Shown here one piece after another: positions 55,823-64,000 of a stretch of DNA of 64,000 bases; position 1 is the stretch's first letter; every line of letters starts with the position of its first letter. The notes below the pieces were generated by a model. It did no database searches and had not been told where the DNA came from. It was given only the letters and a program-made list of their open reading frames with translations. The position numbers were made by a program, and so were the translations under genes. This DNA is from Phlyctochytrium arcticum (taxonomy: Eukaryota; Chytridiomycota; Chytridiomycetes; Chytridiales; Chytridiaceae): contig JAHLKI010000013.1 in NCBI GenBank assembly GCA_025602905.1, forward strand, positions 310,001-374,000, in the 5' to 3' direction.

Positions 55823-56649
55823 ATGTCTGATATTCCGCGTAATTGGCTCGTCCACAGCAATCGATTTGCAAAAAGTTATAGCAATCCGAGAGGTGAATCT
55901 TGGTTGTTTTTTAATCCACTTGGTCAGGACGTATTCACCAGTAAAACTCGAACTACAACACCTATCAAGATTTCCTTAAATGATTCTTCTCGATCCTTGA
56001 TATTGCAAAAGTTGCTTCTTTCTTTTGATGTGACCGCAATGAAAAATGGTGCACCCGTTTCAGGGAATACGATTGTGAATACCGAGTTGGGTCTAGATGG
56101 TCTTATCCAATCAGTGCGTGTTCAAATTGGTAACAAGGTTCTTCAGGAAATTCCCAACTATCCTCATTATCTAACTCACAACTACAAATATATTCCTGAA
56201 ACGTTGAAGAAAACGATTCGAAGTATGAACGGCTATGGTGCGACGAACATCTTCCAAGCATCACCTACCGTATCTTACACAAGTCACATGCCGATAGGCT
56301 TCTTCCACTGTGATGACGAACGACCCCTGCACGTTTGGGCCCACCCCTCACAAAATATTGATATATACTTGACTATAGTCGATCCCAAACAGTTTTTCTT
56401 GAATGATACAGTTGATGAAGTTATATTCAGAAACGTTGAATTCTTGGTCCCCTGTATTACTCCTCCTCCTGAATACGTGTTCCAAGTGGAGAAGTCGATT
56501 AGTGCTGGTAAAGCAATCAATTACGATTACGTCCGAACGACTCAAGTTGAAATTAATTGTAACGGTGCTAGTCGACAAATCTACTCTGCAAACTTTTCTG
56601 GTGTACGCTCTTTACGATCTATTGATTTCTCATGGATTGGCGACGACCA
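55823..56649 (+). pseudogene. Major capsid protein (double jelly roll), C-terminus lost
   Basis: Starts MSDIPRNWLVHSNRF and reads cleanly for about 275 residues: FNPLGQDVFTSKTRTTTPI, LLLSFDVTAMKNG, ELGLDGLIQSVRVQIG, then YPHYLTHNYKYIPETLKKT, NIDIYLTIVDPKQFFL and PPPEYVFQVEKS. Size, start and the position after penton and ATPase fit Polinton/PLV major capsid proteins, which are about 500-600 residues. After IDFSWIGDDQ the sequence becomes CLC exon 4 (from AATTCAC). Half the protein is missing. The call to capsid is from sequence style and neighbours and is strong as a set. Confidence 0.8.
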
Positions 56650-58265
56650 AATTCACTTTCTGCCATAGTGGAGACTTTGATGGTGGCCCTGATCATCAAA
56701 CTCCTTTTCACCGTTATCACATTTGATCTCAAGATCGCTGCTGGTATATTCATACCGTCGATGACCATTGGTGCTCTTATGGGACGAATGGTTGGCGTTT
56801 GTGTGCAACTGATGGTTGAGGATAACTCAACTCTATGGGCGCGATGTGACAAGCGGGGTAATGGCGACGAGTCCATCTCGTGCGTCGTTCCCGGGATCTA
56901 CGCTGTGGTAGGAGCGGCGGCCGCCGTTACAGGGGTCACACGCATGACAGGTAACAAAGAGTTCGTACCTCTCTCATTTGGACTTTTAACCAAACATCAA
57001 CTTTAGTGTCGCTCACTGTAATTATTTTGGAGCTAACGGGTTCTGTTCCGTCTTTACTTCCAGCCATGACATGCATTATGTTGGCAAAGTGGGTGGGTGA
57101 CGCTCTTGCGCCGATGGGTCTCTATGAGACTGCAATCTTTCACGGTGGTTATCCATATCTCGATGCCAAACGAGGTGTTCGTCAACGCGGAACCAAGGGC
57201 TGGACGGTCTTGGATATAGTCGAGACTGCTGGCATTGGAACGCTTGGAAAAGGAGTTTCTCGAAATCTTGGAGTCGTTCGCTCCGATGTCGAATACAAGA
57301 TTGAAGAACTTGAAGATCTGGTGAAAAAATCCTTTTCGATTGGGCGGCTTGGGACAAGGTCGGCCTTGAGCGCCCGAGGGCTGAATAGTATTACCAAAGG
57401 CAACGAAATTATGGAGGATGGTGGATTCCCAGTGGTTGACCGCCACGACGTTCTGGTCGGTTATATTGCGAATCCTGAACTCCTTCATGCCTTGAACTTA
57501 GCCCGATCATCATCAAATAATGAGTGGCCGGTAATTTTCAAACGTCCTCGCCCAACTGCCAGCGTTTCGGACAGGGACAGAAATTTGAGTCAAGCTAGTC
57601 TCCTATTATATCCCGATCAACCCATTCTCAGTCCATCGTTCACGTCTGCGCCCGGCTCAAGTCACGTATTAGTCGGCTCTTCGCAAGAAACACCACAAAC
57701 AACTGTATCTCGTGCAGCCAGTCCTATAAATCAATCTTCGGGAGCGCGTTTCCCGTCCACATCTCCCACACCCTTACAAGTACCGCGCCGAACACTCTCC
57801 CCTCTCGTTGGAAGCTACTTTAGCGCTAATGACAGTTATCAAAGCTTTAAACCTTCTGCAACTGAGGCACCCTACTTCACCCATCAACAACCACTACTAC
57901 AGAACACCCCACCAACCTCCGCCCCGCCTTTCCTTTCCAATCTCATACAGTCGCCCACTCGTGGGCCTGTCAGTCCGACCTTCATAGCGTCTCTTCCTAA
58001 TTCATCCCGCTCATCACTTGCCCGAGAACGGCCATCACAAATTAACTCGACCATCACTGGGGAAGCCCATGACTTTACGCCATGGATGGACACTGCTCCG
58101 CTCGCTGTCTCGCATACCACGTCACTTGACCTTGTCCATGAGCTATTTGTTAAACTGGGTGTCAAGACGTTGTGTGTGGTTTGTGACGGGAAACTGGTAG
58201 GGGTTGTCCATAAGAAAACGGTTGTCGCTTTTGTAAGGGAGGTAGGCAAAGGCATGTGGGAATAG
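56650..58265 (+). pseudogene. CLC gene copy B, 3' half only
   Basis: Same as copy A from the middle of exon 4: [16 protein letters not shown], then the 26235-26290 intron equivalent, then the last exon with the CBS pair and Ser/Pro-rich insert. It lacks the first channel helices and any start, so it is not functional. It is joined in an accidental open frame to the viral capsid gene for only a few codons. Confidence 0.93.
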
Positions 58266-58897
58266 GGGCTGGACCTCCGAAATTTGTATTTACTGACAAC
58301 CTTGTGAACATACTGTACTTGATTTATGCTTTGAAATGAGATGTGTATTTGAGTCGCAGAGGAGGCAGAGGATGATGGGTGCCCACACAACTTGTCGCTC
58401 ACTCATACTACGTGGCTATAGAAACCTACCTCTCCAAAGTTCTAATGGAGGTTCTCACTAATTGGGACTTGCTCAATAGGAGCAATAGGAGAATGCCTCG
58501 GGAATGTGTTTCTTGTTAATCAGAGCAGGGCAGGGAAGGCCTCCTTTTTATAGGATTTGGACATCCCCCCCCCGGCACTCTGAGAAAAAAAGTACAGACT
58601 ATAGTTTTGCAAACAAAAGACCACATGTGAAAACATATGGGAAAGGACATGGGATTTCAAAGCAGGAAATCCAAGATAAAAGATATGTGCTCATGGAAGA
58701 GACTAAAAATGGTAATAATGGGGAAAGAATCGAAAGAGAACACAAAGCCATGATGGATGAAATCGGGATGATTTCAAGCCCATAATTGCGACTTCGTGGG
58801 CACTAGAGATGGGTGATGCGTACTCGTGGAAGGGCTCATGATGTGGAATCAAATGGTGAGGTGGTAGGAAACAGTTGTATTTCCAACAAGTTCATGA
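58266..58897. other. Intergenic, copy B
   Basis: Duplicate of 27550-28181. No gene. Confidence 0.5.
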
Positions 58898-58968
58898 GCA
58901 TTGGTGGTTTAGTGGTAAAATTGCCGCTTGCCATGCGGCAGCCCCGGGTTCGATTCCCGGCCAATGCA
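58898..58968 (+). tRNA. tRNA-Gly (anticodon GCC), copy B
   Basis: Identical to the gene at 28182-28252, with the same flanks and T-run terminator. Confidence 0.95.
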
Positions 58969-61210
58969 TGTCTTATTTTTGCATTTTTTTGCCTTTTTTT
59001 GTACCCTCAAAACTTGAACGAAGCTTTTGGCACATACCCTACTAAAGGTAGATCTCGGATTTGGATTAGATGCTCTTTTTTGGATGCGATACGGATAGGA
59101 TCCAGCGGGTTATTTGAGAAAGTTGCCAAGGACTTACGAGATATCACTTGATAAGCGGTGAAGTTCCCACAGTTCCACAGTTATCAAACCCAAGTACGAT
59201 TTCGAAATGAAGCAAACCAAAGGGCGAAAGCCTAATGATATAGAAAACCTATTTCTCAAATAGATATAGAGAGTAACGCAGGATGACGACGGAAAGAAAG
59301 AAAATCGGAAACTAGGCCAAGAAGACATGTGGAAATCCAGTAGGGATAAAGATCAACATTCAAACAAGACGATGAGAGATAAAGAATGCAAACAGCTACA
59401 TATCGCCATTCGTACCTGAGCAGGTATTTATACCTGACTCAAAGTTACATTTCCCACAAATACTATCACGTCTGCTCCAAGTCGCAATGTAAAAGATGAT
59501 GATATCCCGTTGGATGATCGTTGGTATGCAACCTGCTTATTTTTTTGAGTTCACAGGTTGACACACCATCAATGCATCTCTTGGGTCATTCTTGAGAAGA
59601 ATTGGGTATTGACTTGCCGCCCCCCACCAATCTTATTATGAGCTCCATCAAAAAATCGAGCCACTTTGCCAACGAGATTCCCACAAAACGTCCCGATATC
59701 GGAACGCGTCAGAAACACACAAATCCCGATGCCCCTCTATCACACAATTTCATCCTATTCAATCATCATTTGTCCGATTTTTGACACTTTGCAACCAAAT
59801 CCGTACCGCATTCTATCACGTAATTTAAGTCAGGTTGTCTTGGTCAGGTTTTGTTTGGGTCAGGTATCGTCCCCCCGACCCCCCGGATACCTAAAAACGA
59901 CCCCTCGGATACCCCCATCAGACTGCCAGAAGGTCCAAAAAGAAAAAAGCTTAGATCTTTATCCAAATGCCAGAGAGACTAATCAATTTACTCGGGTTGG
60001 TTTATGTTTCGGTCGCACTTTCGATCAGGGTTTTGTGTGGTTTTTAGCAGGTTTTATTTGTTGCTCAATGTCAAATCTTGGTCCAACTGGAGTTGCCAGA
60101 TTCATGCGGCAAACAACGGCTGCTGCTGCCACATTGGCCTGTTTCATGTGAATGGGAAAACATTGTCAAATGGAACTGTTGTATATCGTAGTTTTCAATT
60201 CGGTCAAAAATGACTATGTGATTTTGGATTCGCCAACACACCGTAGATCGGAGTAGCTCGCTCAGGTCTGGCGATGAGGAGAGGCAAAGCCAATAATGCA
60301 CTTTCCTAGTTAATTTACTATCCAACATCCCACATTCTTTATAGATCGCTCCAGACCACGTCTAGGTGTTCTCACTCAAATTTGTTCTGCCATTCATCTC
60401 GCAAACAAATGATTCTAAATTTGGAAGTTGCGAAGTATAAACTTACCGAGGGTCGGTACGGCACATGGGCGATGAGGTGACTTCTGTTAATCACTGAGGA
60501 ACCAACATGATGTGTCTGACGCCGAAGATGCGGAGGGCATATAGAGGCTAATCCTGTGTGTCTCCGATGTTGTTCCAACCCGCAACAATCCTGAAAATCA
60601 AATCGGGATTTAATGCTCGAGCTGATGCCTAATCTATAGGCTCCCTGGCTCCGCGGTTGTAATATTTGAGCAAGTTCGATGTGTCTGTTCGAATCTAGAA
60701 TGTGACATTTGTAAAAATGATTTAGGTCTAACCTCTGGAGCGGCTGGAGGTAGTTATTTTTTCATTTGCCATTCTCGCAACATAATTGGCATTTGTTCAT
60801 AAGAGGATTTTGCGTGTGCCTACGTCGGCGAAGGATTCGCCAAGTCGGGTACCAGGTCGGGTACCCAAAGAACGTAAAAATATTCAAAGTTGAGCAAGAT
60901 TAATTTGACTAGACCGCCGAGGTACATCAGCTTCCCAAGTGACGGGTTTACGGAATTTCTGGCTTTCTGGGGTGCATCGGAGGGCGGCGGGTGTAAAGTC
61001 TCTCTAAAATCCTTTCAATTTTAAGGGTAGACCCTCAACCCGAGCCCTTTGTTGACTAGATCAAACGACATGGGACGGAATTATCGGCTCGATCGGGAAT
61101 TAGGCAAATCTTCCGGATCAAACATGTGCGGGGCCAAGGGGTGAGTGGGGGTGGAATGGCATGAGCTATAAAGTTATAGCACGGACTTTTCTTTCCCTCT
61201 TTTAAGTATC
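58969..61210. other. Intergenic, copy B
   Basis: Duplicate of 28253-30475 with a small indel cluster near 60911-60977. No gene. The TATA box of the next gene is kept (about 61167). Confidence 0.5.
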
Positions 61211-63124
61211 ATGTCGGAATCAAAGGAAGATATTGCGACGCCGGAAACGTTTTCTGGATTGGCAGAACCCAAAAAGGACCAGGGGCGGCATTTGCATTTC
61301 AACACTGGAAATAAACTCGAGGTCGGCATGAAGGATCATATATATGCCACTAGCGAGGCCAAGGACTTCGAATCAAATGGGCTCAGTACCCCTCAGCTGT
61401 CCCGAGCTATATCAAAATTTTCCACCTTTTCTTCAAACGCTCAAAATGGTGTTGCACTGGAGAGTCAAGGGAAATTGTCCTCCACGATGCGTGGACTGTG
61501 GCTCTATCTTTGGCTGTTGGGAACATTTTTCACGGCGTTCCTTTTGGTGGTCGACGAGCGCCAAATTACCTTACCGATTGATGCTGATCATGGCGAGTGG
61601 GTAGCAGTGACCCTCGCCGAGTTGCCAGTTCTATTGTACTGCACCGTTCTAAATCGACTTATGGATTTTTGCATTGTCGCATGGTCCCGTCGAATGTTTG
61701 CCACCGGTACGGGAAGCCTGGCGATTATTGGTTATTTAAACGCCAGTGCCATTTCGAGGCCCATGTTTCTGTCTAGTCTTTCATTTCGCAGCAAACTTCG
61801 ACGAACTTTGACACCCGTCGCGTACGTGCAGCTGATTATGATATTCCTACCCATCTTGGCCATCATTGGGAGTACCGGAACACGCTTGAGCACGACCACT
61901 ATACACACTAAGAGCAATTGTTTTGTCATCGATCGCAGCGGGTTCACTCGCGAACAACCGCTGGATGTCTCTTACGATTATGTTAATGGAGTGGCCGATT
62001 ATTTTACCTCGAAAGGCATGGGACAAATGCGTGCAGATGGTTTTGATCAAACTATTGCTGTACTAGGCCCGGAAACCGACACCAATGCGCAGTGGTTCAG
62101 GGTTCGAGGATTCGCAACCTGTACGCTCATGCGGACAACCTGCCACTGTGGCAGTGGGAGCCGTGCAGCATGGAAGGATCTTTACAAGGATGCTGGAATT
62201 ACGGAATACGAAGAGCCTCCGAATCGACCTAACGTCAACACTGAAGGCACCGGCGGTATTTACATCGCAACCACCATAGCCACCCTGGCAGCTGTAAGCA
62301 ACTCGACCAATAAAAATAGCGGCCTGCTCAACCAGGAGCTCTATGATGGGGATATCTGCGGAGGGAAATCATCACGGCTCATGTGCACAACCTTCAGTAC
62401 CCTACGGAAGGGAATCGCAACAGTGGAATATGCTGCTAGTGTTGGTGGTGTGGCCCCCAGTGCCGTGTTGGTCTCGGATATTGAAGTCAGCGATGAGCCC
62501 TTTGTTGCCGGTTCAACAACATGGAAGCTACTGCTGAGCTGGTTCAACTTATTCAACACTACGCAACCGTTGAGCCGGTTCCGCATGAGTCGCCCACCCC
62601 CACTACTGCAGTGGCTCTCCCAAACGGGTTCAGGCCTATCGGCACTCATGGCCGAGGAAGGCATGGAAATGTTTAACGTTCTACTTGTAACCCAAGCTCT
62701 TTCCATTTCCCAAAACTACGCGGTCGAGACTTGTGACGTTACTGAGCGAGGATCCGGGAGTTTTTTGACATTATCATCATTCCCACGCACTATTCTCTTC
62801 GTGCTCGGAGGAGTGACTTTAGTTCTTGGCATTACAGCGTATGTAGTTGCACGCTACGACGATCAGGTACCCACACTATTGGGACCGTGCTCACGAATTC
62901 ACAACGACACGGCAGCTCTTATGCAAATTGCCTCTCAATCAGAATTTATCCGAAACCGGCTCAATCTTCTTGGAAACTCTCCCACCCCCGACTTGTGGAA
63001 TGCATTGGACGCGAATGTGGCATTCGGTGAGGCGCTCAGCACAATTGAAGGTGATGTCGGACACTTGTCAGTCGGACCCAAAAAGTCAATCCGTCCGTTG
63101 GAGATGGGGCGGCGCTACATATAA
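61211..63124 (+). CDS. Uncharacterised three-pass membrane protein, copy B
   Basis: 637 residues, intact, as at 30476-32389 with eight differences: C108F (approximate position), N-to-D in the first loop, and six in or near the second half of the large loop (P-A, R-K, V-L, H-Q, S-T, K-T). I saw no silent change in the coding region. Both copies keep full frames, promoters and 3' flanks, so both may be expressed. Confidence 0.7.
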   Translation: MSESKEDIATPETFSGLAEPKKDQGRHLHFNTGNKLEVGMKDHIYATSEAKDFESNGLSTPQLSRAISKFSTFSSNAQNGVALESQGKLSSTMRGLWLYLWLLGTFFTAFLLVVDERQITLPIDADHGEWVAVTLAELPVLLYCTVLNRLMDFCIVAWSRRMFATGTGSLAIIGYLNASAISRPMFLSSLSFRSKLRRTLTPVAYVQLIMIFLPILAIIGSTGTRLSTTTIHTKSNCFVIDRSGFTREQPLDVSYDYVNGVADYFTSKGMGQMRADGFDQTIAVLGPETDTNAQWFRVRGFATCTLMRTTCHCGSGSRAAWKDLYKDAGITEYEEPPNRPNVNTEGTGGIYIATTIATLAAVSNSTNKNSGLLNQELYDGDICGGKSSRLMCTTFSTLRKGIATVEYAASVGGVAPSAVLVSDIEVSDEPFVAGSTTWKLLLSWFNLFNTTQPLSRFRMSRPPPLLQWLSQTGSGLSALMAEEGMEMFNVLLVTQALSISQNYAVETCDVTERGSGSFLTLSSFPRTILFVLGGVTLVLGITAYVVARYDDQVPTLLGPCSRIHNDTAALMQIASQSEFIRNRLNLLGNSPTPDLWNALDANVAFGEALSTIEGDVGHLSVGPKKSIRPLEMGRRYI

Positions 63125-63311
63125 CAGGATTGGGCGAGAAAAGAATATCATTTCCTTTGTAGAGAAATATTTAGCAGACTGTTGTTCTTTGGAAATGTAT
63201 GAGATCGTATTTAACGCAAAATGTGTGTTGGGAATTTTATTTTATGCAACATTAGAAGTGATATTATAGCAGCGACAGCAGGGGGGAAAAATATATATAC
63301 GATCTGAGATT

Positions 63312-64000
63312 TTACTCCTTCTTCTCCTCGGATGATGGCTTGCTATCCTTATCCTTATCGTCGATATGTTGCTCCTTCTTCAAATCTTCGATAATTTCTT
63401 TGGCATCCTCAAGTTGTGGAGTACCAAGGTACTCGACGTAATTGCCACTCTCTGGCCATTCTCTGTAAGATTTGTTTTAGAATGCTAAAGATTTTTCGAA
63501 AAGAGTAATTGCAAAAACAAACCTTGGACCGAGCAAACGAATCATGTCTTCACGACCAATGACCTCCTTCTCAAGGAGCAACTTTGCGACTTTCTCAACC
63601 TCGGCGCGACGCGTGGTCAAAAGTGTAACAGTCCTCTCATACGCGCTAGCGATAATTTTCCGAACTTCCTCGTCAATCAATTGCGCAGTGTGTTCTGAGA
63701 ATGGTTTCTGGAAAGTTTGTTCGCCCTGACCGTTGTCGTACGAAATGTTTCCAAGAGCGGCTGTCATACCGTAGGTCTGAACTTGCGCATAGGCCATCTT
63801 GGTAACCTTCTGCAAATCGTCGGACGCGCCAGTGGTTATAGAGTCAAAGAAAATCTTTTCGGACGCACGACCACCAAGCGTCATACACATCATGTCGAGT
63901 ATTTGAGCAGTTGAGTGCAAGTATTCTTCCTTTGGCAGGTACTGAGCGTAACCAAGGGCTCCTACTCCGCGAGGAATAATTGAGACCTTGAGGAGCGGAT
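63312..64000 (-). CDS. m-AAA (AFG3/YTA10-type) mitochondrial protease, copy B, runs off the edge
   Basis: Same sequence and intron (63463-63522) as copy A at 32577; the last exon, 63312-63462, encodes the charged tail. Visible peptidase motifs include [15 protein letters not shown] and LPKEEYL; the HEAGH zinc motif lies just beyond the window edge. One silent-type base change is seen (CTCGGCGCG versus CTCCGCGCG). Unlike copy A it is not broken in the window, so it is likely the functional gene. Confidence 0.88.

Larger units (their letters stand above)
47588..56649. mobile_element. Polinton-like / polinton-like-virus provirus, truncated on the right
   Basis: Genes in order: C5 methyltransferase (-), [Ty3 fragment], tyrosine recombinase (+), rve integrase with chromodomain (-), 482-residue protein (-), small protein (+), packaging ATPase (-), penton-like (+), two Lys/Glu-rich proteins (+), major capsid protein (+, truncated). 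Genes are tightly packed, intronless and visibly more A+T-rich than the host genes. Integrase, ATPase, penton and capsid together define Polinton/PLV-type elements. The maturation protease and polymerase are not in this piece; a TVpol-SF3 gene at 35112-37347 may be the replication module of the same kind of element. The left border is a TGACACGGTGCATA-type terminus within Harbinger; the right border is a break inside the capsid gene against CLC. Confidence 0.82.
56650..64000 (+). repeat. Segmental duplication, copy B, right part
   Basis: Matches 25934 to about 33264 of copy A. Offset 30716 until about 60.9 kb, then 30735 after an indel cluster near 60911-60977, where copy B has an extra run of about 20 bases (AATTTCTGGCTTTCTGG...) and lacks TGG. 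It runs past the right edge. Confidence 0.92.

Overview
The window looks like nuclear DNA of a zoosporic (flagellated, chytrid-type) fungus. This is inferred from several things: intraflagellar-transport sequence (an IFT121/WDR35 tail), a coiled-coil/PAS/guanylate-cyclase gene of the kind found in zoosporic fungi, a Fanzor gene, chromodomain Ty3 elements, and many short (about 57-95 bp) GT-AG introns in host genes. No species can be named from the sequence alone.

Layout. From 1 to 9.9 kb is an ordinary host block: the end of a RhoGAP gene, a complete SNF2/STH1-type remodeller, an orphan IFT121 C-terminus, an IGHMBP2/Hcs1-like helicase and a small secreted Cys-rich protein. From 10.7 to 19.6 kb is one long, decayed Fanzor (eukaryotic TnpB-like) gene. 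It is cut in two by a full-length, apparently recent Ty3 element at 12275-17602, with 239-bp LTRs that look identical and a TACTA target duplication. A tRNA-Val and about 3 kb without a recognisable gene follow. From 23.1 to 33.6 kb is a block with a CLC chloride-transport gene, tRNA-Gly, a three-pass membrane protein and the 3' part of an m-AAA protease gene. The block is repeated almost exactly, in direct orientation, from 33614 onward. The simplest model is a 10.5-kb tandem duplication.

The second copy of CLC is interrupted between 35074 and 56649 by a mosaic of about 21.6 kb. In order it holds: a 56-bp perfect palindrome; a viral polymerase-helicase gene (TVpol plus SF3 helicase); an apparently complete host guanylate cyclase gene; a MULE DNA transposon with inverted repeats and a 9-bp target duplication; a PIF/Harbinger transposon cut off inside its transposase; and then, at 47588-56649, a virus-like element. 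That element carries a C5 DNA methyltransferase (broken by a second Ty3 fragment), a tyrosine recombinase, a retroviral-type integrase with a chromodomain, a packaging ATPase, a probable penton protein, several small unknown proteins and a major capsid protein truncated by the return to CLC sequence.

The most interesting system is this Polinton-like / polinton-like-virus (PLV) provirus. It combines a virion module (capsid, penton, ATPase) with two unrelated integrases and a methyltransferase, while its replication gene sits about 10 kb away, apparently on another piece. Both viral pieces end, at their junctions with foreign DNA, in related sequence (18 of 22 positions by eye), which is good evidence for shared element termini. 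Several viral genes carry frameshifts, so the copies are probably inactive, or the assembly has uncorrected indels. Whether the mosaic and the repeats are true genome rearrangements or assembly joins cannot be decided from the sequence alone.
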